Both the position numbers and the translations under genes were made by a program. 64,000 nt of DNA, taken from positions 1-64,000 of the forward strand of contig UQCR01000020.1 in assembly GCA_900539655.1 (NCBI GenBank), read 5' to 3'. Positions 39,114 to 47,389 of this stretch are shown piece after piece. This DNA comes from an uncultured Robinsoniella sp. (GTDB lineage Bacteria > Bacillota > Clostridia > Lachnospirales > Lachnospiraceae). Under the pieces are notes generated by a model that saw nothing but the letters and a program-made list of their open reading frames with translations, was not told the origin of the DNA and did no database searches. Position 1 is the first letter of the stretch. The number at the start of each line of letters is the position of its first letter.

Positions 39114-39275
39114 GGAGCGTATTTTAAAATTGCTTTCTGGCAGCTGTGCGTCACACTTTGTGGGAGATTTGTCCCGGATGAAGGGCGCGTAGCGGGCTAC
39201 GTAACCTGAATTCGGGGCAAATATACCGCAAAGTGGGGCGTGCAGATGGCAGGAATGAATTTTCAAACACGCTCT
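39114..39275. mobile_element. Inverted-repeat element, full copy (MITE-like or structured RNA)
   Basis: About 162 bp with no coding frame of note. Terminal arms 39115-39160 and 39229-39274 match in inverted orientation at 35 of 46 positions, and most mismatches allow G-U pairs. An inner arm pair and a central GTAGCGGGCTAC hairpin make the whole element one long stem-loop. A second copy at 51249 keeps the pairing with different bases. It ends four bases from the stop codon of the solute-binding protein gene. Confidence 0.7.
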
Positions 39276-39278
39276 AAT

Positions 39279-40709
39279 CTATTCCTGATTTTTAGCTGCA
39301 GAATCAGATAATTTTTGACAGAATTCTTTTGGTGTAATATTGCCATATGCCAGTTCCGGAAGTTCTGTAGAAAATGTATCGATTGCATTCTGATACCAAT
39401 ATGCCTGGTTCTGCCCATATGTTAATTTAGCTTTATTCTGAATCTCCAGAACCTGAGCCATCAGTGGATCTTTTTCGCTTAAATCAGAAGGAATGTCCAG
39501 ATTGTTGGATACCGGCTGAAGCCCCGTCATCTCCAGTGCTTTAATCTGATTTTCAGGACTTGTCTCAAACTTTAAAAATGCTACTGCAGCTTCGATTTTA
39601 TCTTTGTCCTTTGCTCCCACCATATCTCCTGGTGTTGGAACCATTTCCATACCGTCACCCGGCATCAGCATAATTCCAACTTTGTCATAGAAGCCTTCCG
39701 GAGCCTTTTCTGTCTGGGAAAAGTCAGGAATCATCCATGGGCCATTGGGGAACATCGCTACTTCTCCATTGAAGAAATGGGTTGCCATTGGATCATATTT
39801 TCCGCCTATTGCATCAGCAGTGGTGTAATTCTCAAACATTTTTTGAATGTTTTCTGCTGCTTTTTCTACTTCCGGCGTATTAAAATCAGTAGGATAAAGT
39901 GTATTCATCCATTTATTTCCTGCATCTCCGTCTGTGCCTATCAATGCGCTCATCCAGAGATTTGTAAGCCATCCGCTGTCTGCCGTATCCATGCCAAGAG
40001 GTGTAATATCAGCTGCTTTCAGCTTATCGCAGGCTTTAAAAAATTCATCCCAGTTTGCAAAAGATGTTTCCGGAACTTCAACTCCTGCTTTTTCAAATAA
40101 TTCCTTATTATAATAGATATAAGAGATTTCCTTAGAAACCGGCACTCCGTAGATTTTACCGTCTACTGTATTAAAGTTCAGGGAAGTTTCATCAAACAGT
40201 GCCTTCCATTCCGGATCTGCCTCAAAATAAGGTGTTAAATCTGTAACTTTTCCTGACTTTGCAGCCAGCTCTGTAATATTATTTCCTCCGTTGAATACAA
40301 TATCCGGGAGGTCACCGCTGGATATCAGCAGCTTAATCTTTTGATTATAAGCATCTGTTGTGGGAATCTCTTCAAAATTAAACTCTACATTTTTACCTGC
40401 ATCGGTCTTTTTGAATTCCTCAAATAAATATTTGTAATATTCAGCCGCATAATCCGTACCAACATGGTAGTTGATTACATTTAACTCTACTTTTTTACCT
40501 TCGCCTGATGCATCCCCACTGCCGTCATCAGATGCCTGTCCCTCTGTTGCAGCAGCATCTGTTGTCTTGCCTTCCGTCGTCTGCCCATCAGTTGTCTTCT
40601 CATCTGCTTTTCCTGCTGTCTCACTATTTCCTCCACATGCAGTAAGCCCGAAAACCATGATACCTGCCAATGCTGTAGCAATCACTCTTTTTGTTAATTT
40701 TCTTTTCAT
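39279..40709 (-). CDS. Sugar ABC transporter solute-binding lipoprotein
   Basis: 476 residues from the ATG six bases after AAGGAGG. Lipoprotein signal peptide with lipobox LTAC (Cys25), a Thr/Asp/Gly-rich linker (about 30-75), then a class I solute-binding fold with the motifs of the MalE family (VNYHVGTDYAAEYY, EVAMFPNGPWM). It would deliver an oligosaccharide to the permease pair. It is first in the leftward locus and faces the YesM/YesN genes. Confidence 0.92.
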   Translation of the reverse strand: MKRKLTKRVIATALAGIMVFGLTACGGNSETAGKADEKTTDGQTTEGKTTDAAATEGQASDDGSGDASGEGKKVELNVINYHVGTDYAAEYYKYLFEEFKKTDAGKNVEFNFEEIPTTDAYNQKIKLLISSGDLPDIVFNGGNNITELAAKSGKVTDLTPYFEADPEWKALFDETSLNFNTVDGKIYGVPVSKEISYIYYNKELFEKAGVEVPETSFANWDEFFKACDKLKAADITPLGMDTADSGWLTNLWMSALIGTDGDAGNKWMNTLYPTDFNTPEVEKAAENIQKMFENYTTADAIGGKYDPMATHFFNGEVAMFPNGPWMIPDFSQTEKAPEGFYDKVGIMLMPGDGMEMVPTPGDMVGAKDKDKIEAAVAFLKFETSPENQIKALEMTGLQPVSNNLDIPSDLSEKDPLMAQVLEIQNKAKLTYGQNQAYWYQNAIDTFSTELPELAYGNITPKEFCQKLSDSAAKNQE

Positions 40710-40738
40710 ATGAATCCTCCTTGTCATCTTATGGCTAA

Positions 40739-40767
40739 ATTATAACTTTAAATTACAAAATAGTGAA
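40739..40767 (-). promoter_or_regulatory. Promoter of the carbohydrate locus
   Basis: On the leftward strand TTCACT and TATAAT are 17 bases apart, about 30 bases before the solute-binding protein start. The poor -35 box suggests activator dependence. Confidence 0.5.
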
Positions 40768-40833
40768 TAAAATATAAGATTCATGACTTGAACTTTCAGA
40801 TCCCATTCCCGCCATATTTTTTTCACAATTGAT

Positions 40834-40863
40834 AATTTTGACAAAAACTATGAAAATTTTGAC
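40834..40863. promoter_or_regulatory. Candidate YesN operator: two AATTTTGAC direct repeats
   Basis: AATTTTGAC occurs at 40834-40842 and 40855-40863, 21 bases apart start to start, which is two helical turns and fits an AraC-type dimer. It lies about 65-95 bases upstream of the leftward promoter. Confidence 0.45.
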
Positions 40864-40900
40864 CTTTTCTTTAAAAATCCGGTCATCCTGCTGAAACTTA

Positions 40901-40929
40901 TTGATACCCTTCTTTAAATATGGCATAAT
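40901..40929 (+). promoter_or_regulatory. Promoter of the YesM-like kinase gene
   Basis: TTGATA and CATAAT are separated by 17 bases, about 50 bases before the start codon. Confidence 0.6.
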
Positions 40930-40978
40930 TCCTATTATTATCACAGAACCTGAATAACGCTTTTTAAGGAGATGGCAT

Positions 40979-42745
40979 ATGTCCAAAGAAGGAACTGTTA
41001 CCAGCAAAACGCTGTCCTTGCGTACATTTATCACCGTTATCATTTCACTGACAATTACTGTAATACTGGTGTTATCGATTTTGTTCTTTTATAAAGGAAC
41101 GTCTTATATTCTGATCAACGAATATGAGCAGTCCATAACGGCTCAGCTAAGCCAGGTAAACCAGCAGATAAGTGAACAGATCGATGCCCTGGATTCCATT
41201 ATTCCCATGTTTCTTTCCAATTCACTGATATCAAACACACTGGAATCCATCAACTATAATTCGGTAACCTACGACAGCAAAATCAGCATTGAAAAACAAA
41301 TGTCCCACACCTATTACAGTACCTCGCTGTCCAGTAAAAATTTTATAAACGGAATCCACATATTCAGCGATGACGGTACGGAATTTTACATTCCCACCTC
41401 CGGCAAATCGGAGCGGGATATTGACCTGAACCAGAAGCTGCTGGATAATATTGATCCCTCCGACCCCGGACTGATCTGTATGTCACTCTACTCCGAATAT
41501 AAAAGTATCTTTTTTGCCAGAAACATATTCAGCAGCAATACCGGCAGGCATATAGGCATCTTTATAGTAGACGTTGCTCCTGTGAACTGGATTCAGTTCT
41601 GTGCCAAAGGGCTGGATCCCTCATGGTTCATTTATTTATATAATAATGAAATGAGCATACTTTCCAATGAAGATATGGAAGTCCAAAGCGCACAGCTGTT
41701 AAAACAGATCGCACCCCAGAATTCCACCGTTTCCTTCCAGGAACTAACCCTTTCGGGAGAACCCTATTTTGTGGCTGCCCAGGAATTACAGGGACTGCAG
41801 ATCACGTCAGCCGTTGCTGCACCGAAACTTTTAATGATGAGTGATTTGAACCAGACTTTAAAATCTTACCTGCTTTTAATGTCCGGAATCGTCTTAATCG
41901 CCCTGGCGGCAGCTGTTGTTCTAAGCCGTGCGGTGACCAGGCCGATTAATAAAATGGTCTTTCATATAAATGAAATTTCCCAGGGACGACAGGACAGCCT
42001 GCCACCGCTTAAGATGCATTATGAGTTTCAAATATGGATGAACGCATTCAATGAAATGTTGAAAAAGCTGGACATCTCTTATAATGATAATTTCCAGAAG
42101 CAGCTGCTTCTAAAAAATGCTGAGATCCGGGCTCTGCAGTCCCAGATGGATCCCCATTTCCTGTTTAATGTGTTAAATACCATTGCCTGGAAAGCCCAGA
42201 TGAGCGATAATGAAGAGATCTATGATATGATTATCTCCCTGGGGGAACTGCTCAGAATCAATACCATATCAAAAGAATCTGCCTACACTCTGCTGGAACA
42301 GGAAATGAAATATGTGAAATTCTATATCTACCTGCAGCAGATGCGGTTTGAGGATAAAATTTCCTTTGATATCCAGGTACCTGATTCTCTCCTGCAATGT
42401 AAGATACCCGGCTTTTGCATACAGCCTCTGGTGGAAAACGCAATCGTACATGGGCTGGAGCCAAAGAAAGGGAATGGAAAGTTATCCATCAATATTATTG
42501 AAACAAAACGGTATATGGAAATTTCCATCAATGATAATGGCATTGGATTTGAAACCGTTCCTGATATACGGCAGATTGCTTCCAAGAACGATGGCTCCCA
42601 CACCCATGTGGGGCTTAAAAATCTGGATAAACGCCTGGAGCTCTTATATGGGGAAGAGTCAAGATTACATATTCTGAGTACGCCAAATGTATGTACTTCC
42701 ATATCTTTTCGCATTCCAATTCATACGGATGTACCGGAATTATAA
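40979..42745 (+). CDS. YesM-like sensor histidine kinase
   Basis: 588 residues. Membrane spans at about 18-42 and 296-318 frame a large extracellular dCache-like sensor. A HAMP domain follows, then the His_kinase domain with phosphorylated His in QMDPHFLFNVLNT and an ATPase domain (QPLVENAIVHGLEPKKG, NDNGIGF). Kinases of this type sense extracellular sugars or the binding protein and phosphorylate a YesN-type regulator, here the next gene. AAGGAG lies seven bases before the ATG. Confidence 0.93.
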   Translation: MSKEGTVTSKTLSLRTFITVIISLTITVILVLSILFFYKGTSYILINEYEQSITAQLSQVNQQISEQIDALDSIIPMFLSNSLISNTLESINYNSVTYDSKISIEKQMSHTYYSTSLSSKNFINGIHIFSDDGTEFYIPTSGKSERDIDLNQKLLDNIDPSDPGLICMSLYSEYKSIFFARNIFSSNTGRHIGIFIVDVAPVNWIQFCAKGLDPSWFIYLYNNEMSILSNEDMEVQSAQLLKQIAPQNSTVSFQELTLSGEPYFVAAQELQGLQITSAVAAPKLLMMSDLNQTLKSYLLLMSGIVLIALAAAVVLSRAVTRPINKMVFHINEISQGRQDSLPPLKMHYEFQIWMNAFNEMLKKLDISYNDNFQKQLLLKNAEIRALQSQMDPHFLFNVLNTIAWKAQMSDNEEIYDMIISLGELLRINTISKESAYTLLEQEMKYVKFYIYLQQMRFEDKISFDIQVPDSLLQCKIPGFCIQPLVENAIVHGLEPKKGNGKLSINIIETKRYMEISINDNGIGFETVPDIRQIASKNDGSHTHVGLKNLDKRLELLYGEESRLHILSTPNVCTSISFRIPIHTDVPEL

Positions 42746-42840
42746 TGCCGGGCTTTAACAGAAATTGCTTAGATTCAGAAATATTTTAACTGCCAGAACG
42801 CTGCATCGTTATATCTGACAGTAAAAAAGGAGATGAAGTT

Positions 42841-44364
42841 ATGATATTTCAACTATTAATTGTGGATGATGAATCCACCATGAGAAAAGGCATTTCTAAT
42901 TTTATGAACTGGGAATCCATAGGATGTGAAGTTGCGGGAACTGCCAGTGACGGCATAGAAGCCATAGATTTTATCAAAAAAAATCATGTGGACATTGTGA
43001 TAACCGACATTCGAATGCCGGTCTCAGACGGGCTTGAGGTAGCAAAATATGTATACGAAAATATGCCTGATGTACAGGTCATCCTGTTGACTGGCTTTGC
43101 AGACTTTGAATATGCCCAAAGGGCAATCCATTACAATGTCTCTGCATTTATCCTGAAACCCACCAATAAAAAGGATCTATTTGAAGCAGTCCAGTCGGCA
43201 CAGAAAAAAATGCTCACATCCAAAAAAAATAATTCTGCTGCAGAGGAAGATCTGACTTTTTTAAAGGAACAATTGCTTCAGGAACTGACCGTGTCACTCC
43301 TGACCCCTTCACTGGAACAGAGAATTGATCAGTATGGAATATGTCTGGAACAATACTATATTGCAGCTTTTCAGATTACCCCTCCAAATCCAGATATCTC
43401 TTCCTTTAAAAAACTAATCTTATCTGAACGTGCCTATTGCTTCCGCTACAACCACCTGGTTATCGTCGTATACTATCAGGCAAAGAGCGGCAATCAGGTT
43501 CCCGGATGGATTCTGGATAATTGTTCGGAAATAGCTGCCATCACACATACCTTGGATTCCAGCCAGGCTGCCATTGGCATCAGCCGCAGTCATGATACTG
43601 CCGCAGAATTCAGTACTGCCGTATCGGAAGCGATCTACGCACTCTCTCTGGCATTCTATACAGAAAACAATATTGCTCGTTTTACCCAGACGGCAAGTCC
43701 TGATGATTACGACATTAACGCTGAGAATTCTATGGATTTGCTCCAGCTGGAAAACACCCTGAATCAGTTTAGCTTTGATGAATCCCGCAACATTATTCAC
43801 AACCTTTTTACAAAGTTCAAACGAAACCTGGTGAAATCCAGAGATGCCAAGAATATCTGCTCCCAGATTTATTACATCTGTTCCAGAGTATCCCTAAAAA
43901 GGGGCATTACGCCCTGCGGAGCGGAATACCTGACGGGAATATATAATTCCAACGATATTTTTACCCTGGAAACTTCCATGCAGGAAATGCTGGATACTAC
44001 CATAAGCCACTTAACAGGAAGCGGAACTTCTCAGAATAAGATTGTGGAAGATACCATCAAGTACATCCACAGCCATTTATCAGAATCCCTGTCTTTAGAA
44101 ACGATAGCGGAAAACTTACATATATCTCCTTCCCATTTAAGCAGAACATTTCGAAAGTCATACAGTGAACCGCTTACGGAATATATCAACAAAACAAGAA
44201 TTGAAAAGGCAAAAGAATACCTGATCAATCCGGGTACCCTCTCATATGAGGTTGCCGGACTGGTAGGCTATAATGATCCCACCTATTTTTCATCTATCTT
44301 CAAAAAATATACCGGAACAAGCCCCACAGAATTTAAACATCAGTACCGTTATAAACGAAACTGA
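42841..44364 (+). CDS. YesN-like response regulator with AraC DNA-binding domain
   Basis: 507 residues. Receiver (1-125) with Asp9-Asp10 and phosphoacceptor Asp56 (ITDIRMP); a middle region (about 130-390) of low conservation; an AraC-type helix-turn-helix pair (about 400-505: LSLETIAENLHISPSHLSR, then LSYEVAGLVGYNDPTYFSS). It is separated from the kinase gene by 95 bases and has its own AAGGAG site. By position it should activate the leftward GH65 locus; the AATTTTGAC repeats are a plausible target. Confidence 0.93.
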   Translation: MIFQLLIVDDESTMRKGISNFMNWESIGCEVAGTASDGIEAIDFIKKNHVDIVITDIRMPVSDGLEVAKYVYENMPDVQVILLTGFADFEYAQRAIHYNVSAFILKPTNKKDLFEAVQSAQKKMLTSKKNNSAAEEDLTFLKEQLLQELTVSLLTPSLEQRIDQYGICLEQYYIAAFQITPPNPDISSFKKLILSERAYCFRYNHLVIVVYYQAKSGNQVPGWILDNCSEIAAITHTLDSSQAAIGISRSHDTAAEFSTAVSEAIYALSLAFYTENNIARFTQTASPDDYDINAENSMDLLQLENTLNQFSFDESRNIIHNLFTKFKRNLVKSRDAKNICSQIYYICSRVSLKRGITPCGAEYLTGIYNSNDIFTLETSMQEMLDTTISHLTGSGTSQNKIVEDTIKYIHSHLSESLSLETIAENLHISPSHLSRTFRKSYSEPLTEYINKTRIEKAKEYLINPGTLSYEVAGLVGYNDPTYFSSIFKKYTGTSPTEFKHQYRYKRN

Positions 44365-44374
44365 GGTTGATTTA

Positions 44375-44420
44375 CCCCGGAAACGGCAGGCACAGCAGGC
44401 TGTACTGACTATTTCCGGGG
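44375..44420. terminator. Two-stem structure between convergent genes
   Basis: CCCCGGAAA pairs with TTTCCGGGG (9 bp) and encloses an ACAG/CTGT stem. It sits just after the YesN-like gene and before the end of the leftward gene. No T run is present, so this is a moderate call. Confidence 0.5.
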
Positions 44421-44438
44421 CAGTTTACCTATCCCGGT

Positions 44439-45308
44439 TCAGCTGTCGCCGGGATTTTCCATCTCAATCTTTGACTTCACATTTTTAGCCCCGTTAATCT
44501 CCAGCACAACCTGGATCTTTCCCGCCTGATACTCTGTAAGCGGATATACAAGGGGCTCCTTTAAATTACTCACATCAATTATTTCTTCTTTCTCATCCTG
44601 GATAATATGCATGAGCAGCTGACCCTCTTCACAGCTGATCTGAGCGTGCAGCACTGCCTGATTGTCATCAATCCGGAATTTTGCACTTTTGCGGAATCCC
44701 TCCGATGCATATTTAAACCTTAAGTTCCAGTCATCACCCCATTTATTTTCAATGGATGCCATGATAATTCCAGTATTCCAGGTGTTTTTATCCAGGAAAT
44801 CATCTGTGGTGAATGCAAGGACGACAAAGGAAATAAAACATCCAATCATCAGGATTCCTGACAGAATAGCCGCTATAATAAATCCAAATCCTTTACTTGA
44901 TTTCTGCACTGCCATTTCCTCCTGACGTCCCGGGTTCTCTTCCCCGCAGTTTTCACAATATCTGGCTGACGCCTTGATCCGATATCCGCAATACCTGCAC
45001 AAAACCCTGTTTTCCCCTCTTGTAATCATGTAGATAATTATTCCTAATATGGGAGTTGCAATGAACACGATGATCATCCAAAGCACTCCATTCTCTCCTC
45101 TTTTTGCACAATCCCGGTAGATCCAGATACAGATGCACACATAGACCAGAAGTGCACATAGAAGCCCTGCAATCAAAAGGCCTGCTGCAAGTAAACTAAT
45201 GCCTCCTATCCCTTCTTTCATTCCCCATGCTGCCGCCCGTATCACAATTGCTGCAAATAAAACCACAATCCCAATGATCATATACTTTTTCTTTTTATCA
45301 GAAGTCAT
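44439..45308 (-). CDS. Membrane protein with PLD-nuclease-like N-terminal spans and a zinc ribbon
   Basis: 289 residues. Two groups of membrane spans occur (about 10-60 and 73-95), with WIYRDCAKRGENGVLWMI matching the PLDc_N membrane module. A zinc ribbon follows (CRYCGYRIKASARYCENCG, about 100-120), then another span (about 135-165) and an outside C-terminal domain. It overlaps the upstream gene by four bases. As third gene of an ECF sigma operon it could be a sensor or effector of an envelope stress response; no enzymatic motif is seen. Confidence 0.7.
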   Translation of the reverse strand: MTSDKKKKYMIIGIVVLFAAIVIRAAAWGMKEGIGGISLLAAGLLIAGLLCALLVYVCICIWIYRDCAKRGENGVLWMIIVFIATPILGIIIYMITRGENRVLCRYCGYRIKASARYCENCGEENPGRQEEMAVQKSSKGFGFIIAAILSGILMIGCFISFVVLAFTTDDFLDKNTWNTGIIMASIENKWGDDWNLRFKYASEGFRKSAKFRIDDNQAVLHAQISCEEGQLLMHIIQDEKEEIIDVSNLKEPLVYPLTEYQAGKIQVVLEINGAKNVKSKIEMENPGDS

Positions 45309-45739
45309 GCCTTGTTCCCTCCTTTTTCAAATACCAGAACCATCTTTTCTTTTAAATCACAAAACCACATACCTGCAGCCGTGAGCGCCACACCTGCTAT
45401 TGCCATGTAGATGCAGATACTCATAACCAGCTTTGCCAGTAACACGCTTGGAATCAGATAGTACCCCAGAAAAGCCAGCATGCCAAATAGCAGTCCATTT
45501 AATAGCATTGGAAGATACCACAGTGAAATGGTTCTGGCACCGGAAGACTCTTTTAGATATGCTTCTTTTTCCCTGATCTGCCTCATCAGGATTTTATTAA
45601 GATTCTCATCCGGTGTTTCATAAGAAGCCATGACATTTTTAATCCCTTGTCCCAAAGGGTCATCTAACTGCGGCTCTTGATTATCCCGGATTTCATATTG
45701 CCGGCTATTATCCTGGCTATTATTATCCTTCATATTCAT
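45305..45739 (-). CDS. Small two-span membrane protein, possible anti-sigma factor
   Basis: 144 residues, not recognised. A charged cytosolic N-terminal half (about 1-75) is followed by two or three hydrophobic segments (about 78-135). The gene overlaps the ECF sigma gene by 17 bases, the usual position of an anti-sigma factor. No ZAS-type His-x3-Cys-x2-Cys motif is present, so the anti-sigma role rests on position and topology. Confidence 0.6.
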   Translation of the reverse strand: MNMKDNNSQDNSRQYEIRDNQEPQLDDPLGQGIKNVMASYETPDENLNKILMRQIREKEAYLKESSGARTISLWYLPMLLNGLLFGMLAFLGYYLIPSVLLAKLVMSICIYMAIAGVALTAAGMWFCDLKEKMVLVFEKGGNKA

Positions 45740-46253
45740 ATCCCTGTTCCTCCAATCTTTTCTTAATGATACTGCGGGCTTTATGCAGCCTGCTCTTTAT
45801 AGTACCGACGGGTTTTTTCATAATCTTACTGATCTCCTCCAGTGAAACATCACAGGTATAATAGAGAATAACCGGTATCCGGAATTTCTCCGGCAGCTCC
45901 TCCATGATCCTTCTCAGCACTCCATCTCTGATTCGTGCCAGTACTTCACTTTCCAGATCAACCTGGCCAGCCGCCAGATTTTCATTGTCATCATCAAGGG
46001 AAACACTTGGTGCAATCCGGCTGTGCCTTGCCATTTTCCGGACCTCATTCATCCACAGTCCATTTGTAACAGAAAACAAAAATGCTTTCGGATTTCCATC
46101 CCGGTTCAATTCCATGGAAAGTTCCAGAACTTTTAAAAAAGTCTTTTGATATAAATCCTCCGCATCTGACCTGTTTCTGCATAATCTGGAACAAAACCGG
46201 TATATATCCGTTCCATATTGTTCAATCAAAACCTCTACCTGATCTGCAAGCAC
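45723..46253 (-). CDS. ECF-type RNA polymerase sigma factor
   Basis: About 176 residues. Region 2 (DIYRFCSRLCRNRSDAEDLY) and region 4 (LPEKFRIPVILYYTCDVS, then SKIMKKPVGTIKSRLHKAR) are clear. A GTG at 46259 is only one base from GGAGG, whereas the GTG at 46253 is seven bases from it and is the better start. It heads a three-gene operon with overlapping membrane protein genes and probably regulates its own promoter. Confidence 0.9.
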   Translation of the reverse strand: MLADQVEVLIEQYGTDIYRFCSRLCRNRSDAEDLYQKTFLKVLELSMELNRDGNPKAFLFSVTNGLWMNEVRKMARHSRIAPSVSLDDDNENLAAGQVDLESEVLARIRDGVLRRIMEELPEKFRIPVILYYTCDVSLEEISKIMKKPVGTIKSRLHKARSIIKKRLEEQGYEYEG

Positions 46254-46342
46254 ATCCACACCTCCTTTTTACCCTGCTATTATATAATCGTCACAACTCT
46301 TGAAGAGGTTCATTTTATTTTCATAAATATTTTCATAAATTC

Positions 46343-46399
46343 AGCCCCGGATATCCTGCCGTTCCAAAACTCCCTTGGAACAGCAGAAAAACCGGGGCT
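46343..46399 (-). terminator. Terminator after the AIM24-family gene
   Basis: AGCCCCGG pairs with CCGGGGCT, enclosing a second stem of GTTCCAA and TTGGAAC. It lies about 100 bases past the stop of the gene to the right. Confidence 0.55.
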
Positions 46400-46432
46400 T
46401 TCATCTGAAATAACATAACTTCTGCTTTGTCT

Positions 46433-46477
46433 CTGTATTATCTGTATTATCTGTATTATCTTTATTATCTTTATTCT
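46433..46477. repeat. Five tandem copies of a 9-bp unit
   Basis: CTGTATTAT occurs three times in a row, followed by CTTTATTAT and CTTTATTCT. It is a simple repeat in the gap downstream of the AIM24-family gene, prone to slippage. Confidence 0.75.
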
Positions 46478-46496
46478 ATGTATCTTCCTGTCAGCT

Positions 46497-47180
46497 TCAG
46501 CTGCTCTGGTTCGGTATATAAGTTCGTATCCTGCCTACGAATTCCGAGAAATTCTGTGTCTGCAGCACGACTCTTCCAGGTCCTGTAAGCCTTGTAATAA
46601 ACAGGCCTTCCCCACCCAGGAAAATATTCATACCACCGCGCATCATTTCCACCTCATACCGCACTGTGTTCTCAAATGCCACTAAATTGCCGGTATCAAC
46701 CTTAAGGACTTCGCCTGGTACCAGCACCTTTTCCACCTTATTGCCGTCCACTTCTAAAAATGCCATGCCATTTCCGGACATTTCCTGCAGGATAAATCCT
46801 TCGCCGCCAAAGAAACCGGCTGACATTTTTTTCGTGAAGACAGCTTTGACATCCACCACGTTCTGTGCGCACAGAAATGCACCCTTTTGGCAGATCAGGC
46901 TTCCATATGTACTTAAATCCACAGGCAGGATTTCTCCCGGAACCGTAGCCGAGAACCCTATGGTAACGCCATCTCGCATGGCAGAATAAGTGGTCATAAA
47001 AAAGGACTCCCCGGAAAACATCCGTCCCAATCCTTTCATAATCCCTCCACGGGCATTTGTAGCCATCTCAATTCCTTCGCTCATCCAGGACATGCCGCCT
47101 GACTGGGTATAAATTGCTTCTCCCTGTCTGAGGCGCATTTCAACTGCCGGCATAACCTCTCCAATCAATCTGTATTCCAT
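46497..47180 (-). CDS. AIM24/TIGR00266 family protein
   Basis: 227 residues of all-beta, glycine-rich sequence typical of the family (GMSWMSEGIEMAT near the start, then GGEGLFITRLTGPGRV near the end). Bacterial members are of unknown function; the fold is a beta-prism-like trimer. It stands alone, flanked by hairpins. Confidence 0.9.
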   Translation of the reverse strand: MEYRLIGEVMPAVEMRLRQGEAIYTQSGGMSWMSEGIEMATNARGGIMKGLGRMFSGESFFMTTYSAMRDGVTIGFSATVPGEILPVDLSTYGSLICQKGAFLCAQNVVDVKAVFTKKMSAGFFGGEGFILQEMSGNGMAFLEVDGNKVEKVLVPGEVLKVDTGNLVAFENTVRYEVEMMRGGMNIFLGGEGLFITRLTGPGRVVLQTQNFSEFVGRIRTYIPNQSS

Positions 47181-47283
47181 ACCTTTGACCTCCTTATATA
47201 TAATATAAAATTGCAGTTATCTTCTCTATCTTCTCTTTCCCAACCAGTTTACCATGTCCGGATATAAATTTCCATAAAAATAA

Positions 47284-47318
47284 GAGCTCCTCCCCAGATT
47301 CATACGGGGGAGCAGCTC
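47284..47318 (-). terminator. Terminator after the UroD-thioredoxin gene
   Basis: GAGCTGCTCCCCC pairs with GGGGAGGAGCTC (one bulge), followed on the leftward strand by TTATTTTTA. It follows the inverted-repeat remnant beyond the stop codon. Confidence 0.7.
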
Positions 47319-47335
47319 TCACTTATCTTCTACTC

Positions 47336-47384
47336 AGAGCGTGATATCAAACTGTTTTTTGACAGCTTTACGCCACACTTTATG
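47336..47384. repeat. Solo left arm of the inverted-repeat element
   Basis: GAGCGTG..GACAGC..CGCCACACTTTATG aligns with the left arm of the full element at 39115. It ends five bases from the stop of the UroD-thioredoxin gene. No right arm is present. Confidence 0.55.
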
Positions 47385-47389
47385 TAATA

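Noticed and set aside
39114..39275. Full insertion sequence with transposase at the inverted-repeat element
   Set aside because: The element is about 160 bp and has no usable reading frame. At most it is a non-autonomous element or an RNA.
46433..46477. Five tandem 9-bp units considered as a CRISPR or binding-site array
   Set aside because: There are no spacers between units and no cas genes; a simple slippage repeat explains it.
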